Shown here: positions 1 through 12,349 of the stretch, in pieces
Layout of the letters: every line of letters starts with the position of its first letter
Position numbering within the stretch: the first letter of the stretch is position 1
NCBI GenBank assembly: GCA_963970005.1
Contig: CAXAMN010015224.1
Location: 748,910-812,909 of the forward strand
Direction of reading: 5' to 3'
Length of the DNA: 64,000 nucleotides
DNA from: Durusdinium trenchii
Lineage: Eukaryota > Sar > Dinophyceae > Suessiales > Symbiodiniaceae
Translations under genes and position numbers: made by a program
The notes under the pieces: generated by a model
Seen by the model: the letters and a program-made list of their open reading frames with translations, nothing else
Databases searched by the model: none
Told to the model about the DNA's origin: nothing

Positions 1-1332
1 CAACTGCCATATTTGGAACAACCATTTGTTTCTGGCTGTTTGGGTTTCCAGGTGTCTGCTTTAAGTATCCGGATCATTCTGAATTGTTTTTTTTTTTGAA
101 CTGATAGCAGCCACTGTCCGGAGTTGTTGTCACGTTTATTGTTGAAACGGTTTCCCCAAAACAACTTTTATTGGTATATATATAATATATCATATTTATA
201 TATAAGCTCTACCACCACATAGTGAAACAAAGCGATTAAGGCAATGATTTTTGGGATCATGAGACCGTGATATGGCGCCGGATATGGCCGGATCCCGGCC
301 AAGCCACTTCTTTCATGGCCCATATGCACCAGGTTCCTTAGTCATCTACGTACCAGGCTGCAAACCCGCGGAAGGCTTGATGCGCCAGCGAGATGCGTGG
401 TTCAGCGCTGCAACTTCCAGAAATTTGTATCCAAACACGACAAAAATGGGACTGGAATCTATGCCAATCGCTTGGGGCTTGGGGTTGTTTCAGGGTTCAA
501 TGTTGGCATATATTATATATGTAATGAAACAGTATATGTTCCAGTCACTGTTCCAGTCCCATGTAGTGTTTAGGGTATGAATCACATGATTCTTAGGACT
601 CTCGACTGTAAAGTCTCTATCTAAAACCAACTCTGCAAATTTAAGCCAAGCGTATTCGGGGAGGTAATAACTAATACCGGCAAACAATCCTGATTAGGAA
701 AGACCTGACATCTGGGAAAACATGAAATCTGCTTGTTTCGAACATATGTGGAGTGTGCACACAACTAAGTCAAGTTCTCTTGTCCCCAAAACAATCAATC
801 CTGTTTGGGTGATTCTTTGGGTGCGAAAACTTGCGATGCAAAGCCACAAGAATATCCTTCGCAGCAAAACTCATGTTCGCAACAATTCACAACAAAAACG
901 CATTGGTGGGCGGAGAATGCCTTCTGCTTGCAAATGCAACAAACAAATACACACCATCGACCCTCGTCATCCCCGCCAAGAGTCACCACCTTTTGAAATC
1001 CATGAAGGCTCAATGATTTCACCATCTGCTCCTAGCTTTGTGGCGGACGTGAGTGTGACGTTGCGTATGTGAACCCTGAAGGTCTACAGTCCCTGAAATT
1101 ATCATGGAAATGGAACAGATTTTGCTTCACCAAGCACCCAATTCCTGCAATCCGATCGATCAGTCATGTGCACCCTCTCTGAGGTTCAGTGACCCCCTTG
1201 CCTTTATGCATCTCAAAAATATGACCCCAAAAAATAGACACAGCTTTTGACTCATCTTGACTATGTTCTTCTAGTTTGGTAGCTGCAGTAATTCCCTGGA
1301 TGATCCATGCTCGGCCACCGCCGGACTCGCAC
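1..1332. other. No supported gene
   Basis: AT-rich sequence with short chance open frames on both strands. A modest GC-rich patch lies at about 270-420, but I could not pair it with splice sites. It may hold the 3' continuation of the SLOG-like gene that runs leftward from 2992; none of the frames shows a recognisable domain. Confidence 0.4.
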
Positions 1333-1431
1333 GGCTGTTCGCAGGGGGTCCTGGATCCCTGCCATTCCACCGGTGAGCACCACCGCGTCGCTGGGCAGCT
1401 GTCGCGCCAGCCTTTTTGCATGGAATTCGAG
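1333..1431 (-). CDS. SLOG/LOG-like Rossmann protein, exon 3 of 3 seen
   Basis: This 33-codon exon follows an AG at 1432-1433 and is followed on the minus strand by a GTGCGAG donor at 1332-1326. It contains an alternating helix-strand pattern ending in 'VVLTGGMAGIQ', which resembles the second beta strand and GG-x-x-G nucleotide loop of LOG/SLOG (lysine-decarboxylase-like) Rossmann proteins. It starts and ends in phase 0, and so joins in frame to the exon at 2080-2176. LOG-type enzymes release free-base cytokinins from nucleotide precursors and wider SLOG proteins bind nucleotides; which applies here cannot be told. The family call rests on this motif plus the 'GRICILGGT' strand of exon 1 and should be treated as tentative. 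Confidence 0.55.
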
Positions 1432-2012
1432 CTATAGCGACAGCAGCAATATACAATAAGTTTAGAAAAATATTGACAAACTGAGGCATACTGAGGCATA
1501 CTGACCTTCAACGTTCAGCAATAAGCCTACCGACCTTTAGGGCTCCTTGCTACGATGGGATGAAAGGAAAGGGTGCACCTCCCCCTCCTGGGCCATCACT
1601 AGAGTCTGACCTGACGTGGGGTTGCTCGGCGGAAACACCCGGCTTCACCGACGTTTTTACGTGGTCTACCACCACGTCCTCTTCCGAAGATGTATATCAT
1701 TGCAATTAATTACATGGGGGAAATCAAAGGTTAACGTCGAATTGAAGACAGGACTTGGCTCCGTGAGGGTTCGTTGATTCCCTGGTGAAGAAACACCCCA
1801 GGTTCAGGTCTTGGCTCCGTTGGTACCAGCAGTCGTACAACGACTCTGAAGACAACATATGTAATATCTATATATATATATTATATTGATGTGGTTTCAT
1901 GATGTTTCATGTTTTTCCTCAATCCTAATAGATCCGATCCTAGTATACCATCCTAATAGATCAATGTTGTTCATATGTATACCATTCTAAGAGTATATCC
2001 CATATCATATTA

Positions 2013-2030
2013 GTATACTATATAGTATAC
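2013..2030. repeat. 18-nt AT-rich perfect palindrome
   Basis: GTATACTATATAGTATAC is its own reverse complement. It lies in an AT-rich tract (1925-2041) where short 'atcctaatagat' and 'catatcatat' motifs recur, between two exons of the SLOG-like gene, so it is intronic if that model holds. Confidence 0.6.
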
Positions 2031-2079
2031 CATATCATATTGTCCATTGTGATCCTAAGAGTCTTTCTTTCACCTCAAC

Positions 2080-2176
2080 CTCCCCGGGCCTCTCAGCGAC
2101 GGCTTGGACCAAAGGTTTGGTCTCGGGGTTGTGCATCTCCTGCAGCGACGAGTTGGTCGGGTTGGCCCAGTGAACA
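2080..2176 (-). CDS. SLOG/LOG-like Rossmann protein, exon 2
   Basis: This 97-nt exon follows an AG at 2177-2178 and ends at a GTTGAGG donor. It begins with one nucleotide that completes a codon split from the exon at 2884-2992, and it ends in phase 0, matching the exon at 1333-1431. The peptide reads 'VHWANPTNSSLQEMHN' followed by an Ala/Glu-rich helix ending 'AVAERPGE'. In LOG-like proteins this would be the loop and helix between the first and second beta strands. I recognise no catalytic residue here; the support is phase agreement with both neighbours. Confidence 0.5.
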
Positions 2177-2883
2177 CTTTGAACTCGAAGGGATCCAAAC
2201 GGGGAGCACTTGACTTGATATGGGTCTAGTTTCTTTGTTGGTGGGAAGACCACAAATCAAGACTGGTATAACTATACATAGCCCACAACTTCCGCTGCCC
2301 ACAACCCCTTTCGCCTTGGGGTAGATTTATGCATGTGCTTGGACTTGCCATGACGTAAAGCGGAATTGAACAAAGCAGATTGAGACACGGATCGCGCACT
2401 TGCAGAAACGAGGTTACGTGGGAGTGTGGCGAGTACTCCCACCACAAAGCTCTTTTCGACCTTTTGTTCGCAGAATTGAACAGGTCTGTTGCTTGTTGGA
2501 CGAATCCTTCCAAACACTAGAACTTGGTATATACCCCCGACATGGCCCATGTATGGAAGATTTGCCTACATTGAGGTCGTTTTGAGATACTGCAAAGGGC
2601 ACATGTAGGTAAATATACGTAAATAATGGCAAAGATATGTAAAGTATAGATGGATTGTTGAAGTATCTAGAACATCTGATAAACCAAGCTCCAGGACCAA
2701 AGTAGTTACTGAGCTCTTCGAGACAGCCAAACAAAACAACATGTCTTTGAAGCCTATGCCCCCTCTGTTCGCTCTCTGATCCCCCCATACGATGAGCCAC
2801 TTGTGGCTGGGATGAAAAAACCTTGGGAATTGGTATTACTTTCAACCACCACAGATTGGTGTGACTTGTCCCCATGATTCAAC

Positions 2884-2992
2884 CCATATGGGACGACCAC
2901 GTCGTTCTCCGCCCCGGGCGACCGGACGGTGCCGCCCAGGATGCAGATCCGCCCGTTGGGCGGCAGCGTCTCAGAGACCTGATCCGTGGGAA
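2884..2992 (-). CDS. SLOG/LOG-like Rossmann protein, exon 1 seen
   Basis: This GC-rich minus-strand exon encodes 'LPPNGRICILGGT', which looks like the first beta strand and glycine loop of a Rossmann nucleotide-binding fold, followed by 'NDVVVPYG'. It ends at a GTTGAAT donor in phase 2 and joins in frame to 2080-2176. The acceptor is either after CGAAAG (start 2992) or after GATCAG (start 2978). The second would join in phase 0 to the candidate exon near 3.7 kb. The true N-terminus was not found. Confidence 0.5.
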
Positions 2993-3656
2993 CTTTCGTG
3001 TTGTTTTAAGACATGCAACATCCGCAACATGGTTTACATATGTTTCTTATATGTAGCGCGGATGTGGCGGATGTATCGCAACATGTTTATATATATACTA
3101 CGTTTTTGTTGTGTTCTTGTTCTTTCCCTCGTCAGCATACTATATTGACGGGGAACCCTGCTGGCATGCACTGAGCCTGGAAGAGTCCAACGATAGGAAC
3201 TCACTGAGTCTTCCACGCAACAATTCACTGGCATCAGCAGCCAGGGGTGGACTACTAGCATTTGTGGGTGGTCCCTTCAAGTGTCAAATGTATCGACAGC
3301 CTCGGTTTTGAAAGTCGACTCCGACCCAGCTGCCATGGGGCTCCTTTCCAGGCTCTGCGCATCTGGCGTTCTCAACGGATAATATTATACCTGGATCTTT
3401 CCAAGCATGCCAAATTTATGCCGTTTCATCTATAAACCCAGCCAAAGGGATCCTAAAGGCATAAATGTTACAATAGTTGGAGGATTTATATTATTTATAA
3501 AGGCCCCAAAAACGTGTGGTGAATGACCACGACCTGGTTCGTTCTCGTTCGGTCCCTGGACAGTTCAACTAAGTCACACGTGTGTGCTTTCACACGACGT
3601 TCTCGCACGTGTCTCTTCAAAGGTCTCGTTCCTGTTCGGATCAAGCCACAGCTTGC

Positions 3657-3714
3657 AGCAAACGGTCAATCTCTTCTCGTTCCACCTGCGCCTGGGCCGT
3701 GCGATGGTATGGGA
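3657..3714 (-). CDS. Candidate upstream exon of the SLOG-like gene
   Basis: A short minus-strand frame reads 'AQVEREEIDRLLQA', a charged helix-like segment. It is followed by possible donors GCAAGC (a GC-AG site) or GTGGCTTG. The second ends in phase 0 and would join to the 2978 start of the next exon. The acceptor is uncertain. It could equally be a chance frame in a GC-rich patch. Confidence 0.3.
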
Positions 3715-5446
3715 CTTAGTAGGGCTGAGAGGAACGGCAGGGAGACAGAAGGAACAGTGCTGCTTTCTGAGCACTCCTGGTCGAGTACATGGAATAATGA
3801 CAAATCCAACATCAACAGAATCTGTCGAGATCATTCAATGACCAAGCCTTGAGCCATTCCAAATTCTATTGGTTTTTGAAGGATGCAACATCTCCAGATT
3901 ATTCCAGCTACGGACTCTACTCCACCATGGATACACAGAAAGGAGTGTAAAGGAGGCTACCTGATACAGCCTGATCTTGGCTATCTGCTTCATTTCACTT
4001 GAGGTGAATGGAGCGTCAACCTCCAGCCAGAAAGACATGGTATAGTTAGGAGTTAGGATATGATGTCCCACAAACATCGGTTTTCATCTGCAATCTGTTC
4101 CATGGGGTGTGGAAGCTTGCGTTCGCTTGTGTGTTTTTTTTTTTTTCTGGCAGTGGACGCTGGAGTTGGAAGGGCGGACATATATAGCAAAGTGTATATA
4201 GGTATGCGGTATACGGTATATAGTTGTATACACACCTACTGTTGCTGGACCGGGACAAATGGTACATACATGAACTTAACCCCATTCAATGAGCCACACT
4301 TTGGCAACTTTCAGGTGCCTCATCCCAGCAGGCAGGTTTTGTTGCGAGTACAAACTCTTGCACTGCACTTCTGTGTATCACACAGCAGCACTGTCAATGA
4401 ACTTGTTTACTTGATGGGTTGGCTAGTCTCCGCGATTTTAAGGAGCGAAGCGATTACATCTTAAAATGATTACATTAATTGTAGATCCACTGTGGTGAAC
4501 CTTCAGCACTTGATGTCAATCCTAAAATGGATACATCTCCGTCCAAGTGCCAAGGACCAGGTGATGTTTATGCCCCAGGATCAGATGGATCCCATGCAGC
4601 CAATCCCCTGGTGAACCGACCAAACAAGAACAAATGACTTGTCAAATTAGCAGCAAAGGTTCTCGCACCGTGGGTTGACTTCATGTTCTCCGTCCAAAGC
4701 AACATGCAAACCATGCACTAAGAAAACATGAGAAGCAGAATACGAGTGGCGGCCATTCCAAATGCAGCAAACAAAACAATCGTTGAAGTAATAGATCCCC
4801 CAGCTCTTATATCGAAACCACCCATTGCGCTTCCCTGCGACCGGCCTCTTTCAGCCAGCGCATGGTCAAACAAACCCAAGATCTCAACCTCCCAAAGCCA
4901 AGATCTCAGCTCCTCCTAACCCCGATCTCTGCCTGGTCCGGCTGTTTGCGAATCGGCAGCAGGAGCTTGTTCGACACCGCAGGCGGCCCCTGGCAGCAGA
5001 GGGGCCGAGCAGGCCGGAGAGAACTCCCAGGTCGGTTTCACTTGCTGTTGAGCAGCCCAGGTCATGCCAAAGAATGCCATTCAACAAGGTGGGGAGCTGG
5101 GAACAAGCGGTGGATCTCAATCAAAAACAAGAAGGTTCTCTACTCCCTGGTGGATGATGAACATGTTTGGAATGCTAGACAGTTTTTGTAGAACCTTCTG
5201 CTCCGTGGCCAGCAATCCAAGAAATACTTGCTTGCCCCATTCCAGGTCTCATCAGGCCGCATGCAAGGTTTCCATGAGCTGTACGCAACCGAGTTGAAAA
5301 GGACGGTTTGTTCCGATTTGTTCCTGAAGAAAGAAATCAGAATTCGAGTTCCAAGAAAATGACTATAGTGACTATTCCACATTCCTTTTAGCATGAGCTT
5401 TGAAAAGCCATGAGATGTCATGAGACGTCATGAGTACATCCAGCAC
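3715..5446. other. Mostly non-coding; one unresolved GC-rich island at 4905-5060
   Basis: The stretch is AT-rich, with a poly-T run near 4135-4147 and no recognisable domain. The island at 4905-5060 is open in several frames on both strands (plus: 'NPDLCLVRLFANRQQELV'; minus: 'QQQVKPTWEFSPAC'), so it is probably an exon, but neither strand nor frame can be chosen by eye. Confidence 0.35.
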
Positions 5447-5576
5447 CCTGGTGAAGAAAATGAGCGCCGGTCCAGCTTTCTTAGGGTTCCATCTCTCTTG
5501 GGACTCGATCGAGTCCAACGACGTGCTCTCCTTGACGTCCTCGTTCTCGTTCTTCTGGTTCCCTCGCGCAGGACTC
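5447..5576 (-). CDS. Single exon, product unrecognised
   Basis: This 130-nt exon lies between a CGACAG acceptor and a GTGCTGG donor. The peptide is hydrophilic at first ('KNENEDVKESTSLDSIES') and then turns hydrophobic ('GPALIFFTR'). Acidic, asparagine-rich composition and lack of stops favour this strand over its antisense. It could belong to the same minus-strand gene as the exons at 1.3-3.7 kb, but phases were not chained. No domain is recognised. Confidence 0.5.
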
Positions 5577-5649
5577 CTGTCGTGCTCGATCGGTAGAGCA
5601 TGAGACATGTCGGTAACATGGGTGAGACATGTCCGTAAACTGGTGCAGT

Positions 5650-6168
5650 GGTTGCTAGTAGCTTCTTGTTACTACAGTAGTAATGCACTGCTACTAGTAA
5701 CTTAGTAACGATGCACTTGTTAATAGTTCCTAAAATAAAGGGATGTGGCCCAAAACCCTGTTCAACAATCCTGGTTCTATAGTACAGGAAAATCAAGTAC
5801 AAGTCACGATCCACAAAGCTGGTGCACATTTCAGCACTCTGTTCCAGTCTGTACCGGTCATTGGCACTCTTCAACGAACTAGCTAAATGGTGGCACACCC
5901 TTGGGCAAGGCACAAACAGCTCACATCACATCCTTCTCACGCGAGAAAAGACAATATAACGGACTCCATGTGCACAGCTGCACGGCCGTCTCCTCTCGCC
6001 AATACGCCCAAGGAGAAGGCCACCGCCCTCCTGTGGGTGGCTACCAGACCCCCCGACTCGAGGATGACAGATCGAACCCCAACTGATTTGGAACATGTTT
6101 TTGCCATGGCGGCATCGCTACTAGTAACAAGTGCATTGCTACTAGTAACAAGAAGCTACTAGTAACTA
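5650..6168. mobile_element. Inverted-repeat-flanked element, MITE-like
   Basis: The left end (about 5650-5731) and right end (about 6115-6168) are imperfect inverted repeats built on 'GTTACTAGTAGCTTCTTG' and 'GCACTTGTTA', enclosing about 380 bp. The core holds a GC-rich patch (5975-6075) open in more than one frame. A related motif, 'CTACTAGTAACAAG', recurs at about 46308-46322. No transposase frame is visible, so this is a non-autonomous element or simply a large hairpin. Confidence 0.45.
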
Positions 6169-7071
6169 TGAAGGGACGAATCATGTTTATCATGTTTTGC
6201 GTTGTTTTGCCATGGCAGAACCGTGACCGGTGTTTTCTCCCAGTTCAGACCACTGCTTCAGCAGGCTTATCCTTGTCAGGTTCCCTGAAGGCCCTTGGCG
6301 GTCTATCAGTGGAAATAGGCTGGCACTTGGAGCACCTGGAACTCATTTCATCACCCGCCAAAACCAATGGAGATTGAAACCAATTGGTGGAGGTTCGTGA
6401 TTTGGCCCCAAAGCCCATAGAGCCATCAACTTCACATTGCTATGTTTGCTAGGATTCCAAATCAACCCAACATCCCTGTGCAAACACAACATCACATGGT
6501 TAACACATGGCACATTGCAACTGTATAGTAACCTTGTATAAGCCTGGTCCATCAGCGAGGTCACCGACCGAGACAACGCGCCTCCGACTTCCCCAAGGGT
6601 GCCGTCACCGAGACCTGCGGTGCCTCCGCCTCGAGTGAAACGGGTGCGCCGGTTGGCAGCCAAAAGCATGGAGAGAACATCCAGATCAAGAATCCTAGTG
6701 GATCCTCAGTGGATCCAAGTATGTTGTTGATACTGGAAAGTGGATCGTATAGTGGGTTTATATACTTGAATATCAAGAATCCAACATGATTCACTACAAA
6801 AGCATGCGAACACAACCCGCCAGGTGGAAAAAGTGGAAGTCGTTCCTTTTCCCCAAGAAAATAGGTTAACAAAAGCAAACAGTTCAAAAAGGCATAGTTT
6901 GGTTTCAAGATAATTGATAAATTGTGGACATGGTAACCTATAATAAAAGTTGTTAATTCTAGATTAACCGAAGAAGGCGTCGGTCGCCCCAAGAACCAGC
7001 AACTTCATGAGCTGGTTGCAGCATCATGTCAGCCATCTCGCGAATTCATGAAATGATCCAAAGCTGCTCAC
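6169..7071. other. Unresolved GC-rich island at 6552-6665; rest non-coding
   Basis: The island reads open in plus ('EVTDRDNAPPTSPRVPSP') and minus frames. It is preceded by a plausible plus-strand acceptor (CCATCAG), but I see no decisive donor. The remainder is AT-rich and has no supported feature. Confidence 0.3.
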
Positions 7072-7229
7072 TGCTTCGCCTTGAGCGCCTGCCACACGGC
7101 TCGGCCCGGCTCAGAGGCTCGGCTGAGCCCACGCGAGGGAGGCTTCATCTCCACCGCGCGTGGTCGTGCTGGACCGGCACGACCGCCTCGGTTGTAGTGC
7201 TTTTCCTCGCCAGGTGGGCGCCTCGTCGC
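7072..7229 (-). CDS. Single exon, basic Gly/Arg/Pro-rich peptide
   Basis: This minus-strand frame has a strong GTGAGC donor immediately after 'WQALKAKQ' and an acceptor at ACTAG. The peptide is rich in Arg, Gly, Pro and Ala ('NRGGRAGPARPRAVEM'), with no recognised domain. A competing plus-strand frame with a CAG|GTGGGC donor exists in the same island, so strand choice rests mainly on the GTGAGC site. Confidence 0.4.
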
Positions 7230-10200
7230 CTAGTCTGGCTTCTTCCCATTGACCTCTGCGTCGCCGCCCACAGTGCGTAGATGGGTGATGTATTAACATG
7301 GGGAGACCTCCCAGTTCGACCCTCCTGGAAGAAGGAACATAGATCAAAATACACACCCATAATATGAAACCACAATGGACTGGGACCTGCCCCTGCGTCC
7401 TGTCCGCAGCTTGCGTCCCACTGCAAATCGAAGTGAAAAATCCCGAAACGATGCCTGCGGCAACCAGGTGAAAGTTCAAGCCCAAGCAGCTTGAGCGTCT
7501 CTGGTTCCTGAATCTGTCAACTTTATTACATCAGTTCCACTCATAGGTTACTCGCCTAAACGCTACCTAAAGGCTTCAATACCACTACTGCAGTGATGTT
7601 GCTGAACACATCTGAAAGTGTCTCGGATTTGCTTCGATACTCTTGAAAGTGGTTGATGTAGAGGATTTGAACCAATTTCTTTTCGGATGAATAGACAGAA
7701 AGGTTGTGACCGCCCCTGAAGACAGAAATATGTGGGACTCATGACTCATATCCCTGATCTTGAGAGATCTCGAATATACCTGCTTACACCTCTGATCCGT
7801 CCACCCAGTGACTCACGTGACTCAGGGCGCCTGAGCCTGTGTGCCATGCTTGCAGCCCATGGTGAGCCCCTGCGGCTGAAAACATGCAAATCAGCACCGC
7901 TTTAAAGCCGTAGGTACCATCTGAGTATATCTGAATCAAACAGCATCAGTTGGGCTGGATTGATTCTTAAGCCCCTGTAGTTAGAGGTGATGATGTCCAA
8001 CTAAAAGGTCCTGGACCAAAATGGACCTCTTAAAAAGTGCCAAGAAATATGGACTCATGTCCCATGCGACAGACTGGGTGTGGTGGGGAAAATATCAACC
8101 ATTCAAAGGCATTCTATGACTCGATCATCACAAAATCACAGGATGCCACAAGTTCTGTCCTGGTTATGTTGCTCTGAGTTTTCTGGCGTGCCGCTTCTAA
8201 ACGAAGACGAAAGAGTGAAACCTTGAAAAAACATGACACAAATATATCACAATGACTATATACGCTATATATATATTATATAACTAATTACATCTATATA
8301 ATTACTATCAAAAGGCCAACACAACTTATCTCAAATAGACCTTGAGACAGATTCATCTTTGGATTTGGAACAGTTGGTCTCCTCACCCCGTGGTGTCTCC
8401 GCGGTGTCTCCCTTCAGCCACCGGTGTCTTCCCCACCTTCCAGTTGATGGATCGCACGGCTCTCGGGCCTTCTCTCCCCCCGTTCGAGAGCCAAAACAAT
8501 GTGACCGTTCTGGACTGCGACGACGAAACTCTCGGCCGTTGTTGTTGTTTTTGGCATCGGACCTGACGTCGTCGTTCGTACGAATTAAGAAAACAACAAC
8601 GATACTTGTCACTTGTCTATGTACTTGTACCCATTTTCCGTTGTACGAACTAAGACTCCAGGTGTGTTTGTGTGTTTTCTTTGGTTCCCAGTAATGTACT
8701 GCAGCAACAAACCACCATCACCTGACAACATCTGGAGGTGATTCAAGATTGTGAACGAACCGGTGAGCGATTGATACGTTGCTGATCTGCACTTTAACAA
8801 AAATACAATCCATTTGGAAGCAAGTGCGTCTGTGATTGACACCACCATCACAACTACGACCCGACGTGGTAACTTACCCCATCGCACAGAAACTCGACAC
8901 ACCCCCATGGCACACCGCTTACCCCACGAATTCGTGCCCCAAACACAATGGCGCACCGCTTCGACACAAGTACATTTTCTCATAGGTTTCTTCTAAACCT
9001 ACACCATTCCATTGCGATTCAATCTTCGACATGTTGATGAGTTGAAATGTTTTCTGTGGGCTGCCATGATCCCACCGGCCCACCGATTCTGGCACAAAGT
9101 TACAGTAATCCGAGCACCCAGTATCATAAACATGTTTCGGTTTCGACCTGATTTGACAAACATATCGTAACTGTGACCTATAGAAATTTAACCATGCCCT
9201 CTACAGGGCACTTGAGTGGACATCCCTGTCGAAGGCTAAGCCCGCAAGCCCGCTGCGTCCTTGGTCAACTCCAAAGAGGTCGCTCCAGTGAGTGTCAAAA
9301 CGTTCATCTGAGATCGTTTGGAAATGTGTGGAACATTGAACCATTATTCCAACAAAAATATCACATATCATATCATTAAATATCCAAATCCCAGAGATGA
9401 AGGCTTGGCATCCTGAATACGTTTTTCTCTTTCTTAAGGCATGGGACCTGAAACCCAAGCACAATCCTGGTCCACTGAGTAGTTGAGACACTTTTGAATG
9501 AACACAGGGTCAGCAGCCTAATGTTTGGGCTGGGGTGGGGGTTTGCAATCACTTAGGCAGCTAGCTCTGAACCCCCCCTGAAATGCGTTGAACCCTTTGG
9601 AAGCCTTTTGTTAATTGTCCAACGGTCCATGTGCTCGTTTGATTCTCATCCTCCTCATCCTCATCCTCTTGAACTCGCCCAACCCAAAATGCCATCACCC
9701 ACTCACCGTCACTCCCGAGTCGGTTTCTCCACAAGTCGAAGGGCAGAAGTTGTGTGGATGTGGATGGTAAACCTATAGACGAACACATTTGATGAACACA
9801 TCACCCCTTTTAAGTGGAGTTCACCCCCTGCTTGTAGTTGAAAGTAGTCCTCCAAGCTTTCAGGGTCAATGTTCCACTTCTGTCAGTCAGTCAGAGTGCA
9901 TAGGGAATCCTGGACGCTGGCCACGTGTTCTTTGGATTACCACTTGCTTCTCCGTTCGCTTGTCGCGCAGCTGATATTCAGCATGGGCGAACGGCCATGA
10001 TTCAGCCGATTCACAAGATTCACAGGACTAAAGGATATTTACAGGATACCACCAGCTGGGCTGTCGATTTCCCGAGGAGCTTGCGTGCGCTGTGCAAACA
10101 GTTGCCCATGGAGCTTGCAGTCAGTTTCTATACAATTGTCAGCTACGTTGTCCTGTTAAGGTTGCCAGTCCTGCAGTTCTAGCTGAACTGGTGTCCTGTC

Positions 10201-11486
10201 ATGTCCACTCTCTCTCTCTCTCTTTCTATACATATACTGTTAATCTCGATTAATACATGTCTGTTCTATCTATATATTTGGTGTTGGCTCATGCTATGTA
10301 CTTTGCCGAGATGCTTTAAATCCCTGGACACATGTTTCTTCCGGATTTCATCTTCCACAAACTGACCCTTTGGAGTGTCCCTGTCCATGTGCGAACACAC
10401 ATCCAAAGCAATTCAATCAGCGACCCAGCACTGCCAGGCATCAGACCATCTCAGACTGGGAGGTACCCTGGGAATCCCTGGGAACTATTTTCCTGATCTT
10501 CTCAATCCTGATCTTCTCAAGATTTGGCCACTGCCGTCCAGGACGCCATGCTACACTACTCGTCACTAAGTAGTCACTCACATTGAGAATGAATAGGCTT
10601 CCAACCAATATTGATTGTAATACTGGCTTTTACTCTAACAACTCTTGTTTTACTTTAAACTACAAACCCCAGGAATGGACCCGTCCAACTAACCCGTCCA
10701 ACTATATAAGCTCTTTCGTTCGCTCCGGAACTCCGGTCTCCTCAGGAAATCCGTGCAAAGGGGCGACCGTTCCCATGGTTCAGATATCTCGCCTGAGGTC
10801 TCCAGCCTTGACGAGTCGGCTCCGAGTTCGTCGTGAAGTATTCACCGGATGCATCCACCGGTCGACGGAAGACAAGCGCTCTGACTTGATACGGAGTGGG
10901 GCTTCCTTGTTCAATTGTTTCTGCTTGATAGGAGTGTTTTTAGTATTTTTTAGTTATAGGCTATCAATCCTCCAGGTGTGTAGAGGGTAAAATTACTTCA
11001 TCATGTTATGTTCTATAATCAGCTGCAGGTTTGATTCATGTTCTTAAAAGCCTTTGGCATTGTTTTCAACGAAGCATCGTGGTATTTGTGGGCAACCACC
11101 AAGGAACCCACGTTTCACACACCACGGCCACTTGATCCTCAATCCAGCTTTGGTCATGCGTTCCACACGGTCCGACCCAAGACCAGTCTGTCGACAGGGA
11201 ATGCCGGGCAGTTCTGTGAATAAGTAGGGAGCGTCCAGGTGCTATAGATGGGTGGACAATAACTGGTCACCAATCAGGGATCTGACCGTCTATACACGCC
11301 CATGGTTTAGTATAGTAGGGATTCTAAATGACTTCGAACATATTCGAACTCACCAGCCAGTCTAGTAGCGCCATCACCATTTCCCATCACACGGGCTTCC
11401 GTGTAGTGGCCGACCTTCCAGCACGTTATTACATGCGTTCGTCAGATAGAAGTAAAGGGAAAAGCTGAGATGGCTGTGAGTCAAAC
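7230..11486. other. No firm gene; possible exons near 8.4 and 10.75 kb
   Basis: Mostly AT-rich, with a (TC)n run at 10207-10222 and alternating AT near 8255-8290. The island at 8390-8545 is open on both strands. At 10749-10832 a plus frame ('SHGSDISPEVSSLDES') follows a good pyrimidine-tract acceptor, but its donor is unclear. Otherwise nothing is supported. Confidence 0.3.
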
Positions 11487-11563
11487 CCTGGGGCCCGGCG
11501 GCCCGACCAGTCCACCATGTAGCGAACGTGCGACCGCTCGCTATATCGTGCCCGGTCGGTCTC
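11487..11563 (-). CDS. Short exon, product unrecognised
   Basis: This 77-nt frame lies between a GACAG acceptor and a GTTTGAC donor and reads 'RPTGHDIASGRTFATWW' followed by a Gly/Ala/Pro stretch. A plus-strand frame also crosses this island. There is no domain assignment. Confidence 0.35.
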
Positions 11564-12075
11564 CTGTCAGTCTCCCCACAGCCAGATGGCTTGGTGTATC
11601 CAAAGAATACATCGAATTGACTGGACAACATCCGAGAAAGATACAACTGTAGATACATGTCAATACTCCCAATATGAGCACGATTACAACATCATGCCAT
11701 AAAACAGGGCATATAACATAGTCGTCTATAACACTCCCATATCTAATATAATGAACATGCACCACTCTTCATCTTCACCTGTACATCTTGACCTGGAACA
11801 TTAAGCTGCAAATTTGTGTCTCAATGATTCTTGACCTCTACCACTCACCAGTGAGGAAAGGTGCGAACACAAAAAACTCCCAAAACGGTAGATGGGATTG
11901 GACGGGATTGGACGTAGCTCCCATCTCTTCCAGGGGTTGCACATGCCTCTTTCCAGCCCGAATTGGCGGGAACACAATGGAAACGTATCATCACGGCCCG
12001 GAAAAGGGGTGGCCTATGTGGACACCCCGCGTTTCGGGAGGGGGGGTCTATGAATCTGCCAATGGATGGTGTTCA

Positions 12076-12303
12076 TCATGTTCCCTCCCTTTGGGCTTGG
12101 GCCAGGTGTGCCCTGCGCGCGGGCCCTGATGGGCGCCATTCCACCTCCCTGCCCATCTGTGGGCTGGCCAAGGCACCCTCCAACACGAAGTCCAGGTCTG
12201 TCTCCTCGCTCTCAACTTCGTCCCTGGGCGGATCCGTAAACCTGGCGCGAGACAAACACATGCGCGGTTCGCTGCCGGCGGCAGCTGGGGTGTTTAAACA
12301 CAT
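12076..12303 (-). CDS. Acidic exon, product unrecognised
   Basis: The minus frame contains 'DEVESEETDLDFVLEG', an acidic stretch that the reverse reading lacks, with high GC at third codon positions. A CGCCAG acceptor before 12241 and a GTGCCTTG donor after 12177 would make a compact exon. Alternatively the frame runs on through 'MGREVEWRPSGP' to 12076. The island's plus-strand reading is Ser-rich and less convincing. Confidence 0.45.
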   Translation of the reverse strand: MCLNTPAAAGSEPRMCLSRARFTDPPRDEVESEETDLDFVLEGALASPQMGREVEWRPSGPARRAHLAQAQREGT

Positions 12304-12349
12304 GGTAACTTGGCGCGGCCGGCGGAGGCTTTGTGACCGAATCTTCGGT

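Noticed and set aside
3846-3853. GGCTCAAG, matching the 3' end of the dinoflagellate spliced leader (minus strand)
   Set aside because: Only eight bases match; the rest of the leader is absent.
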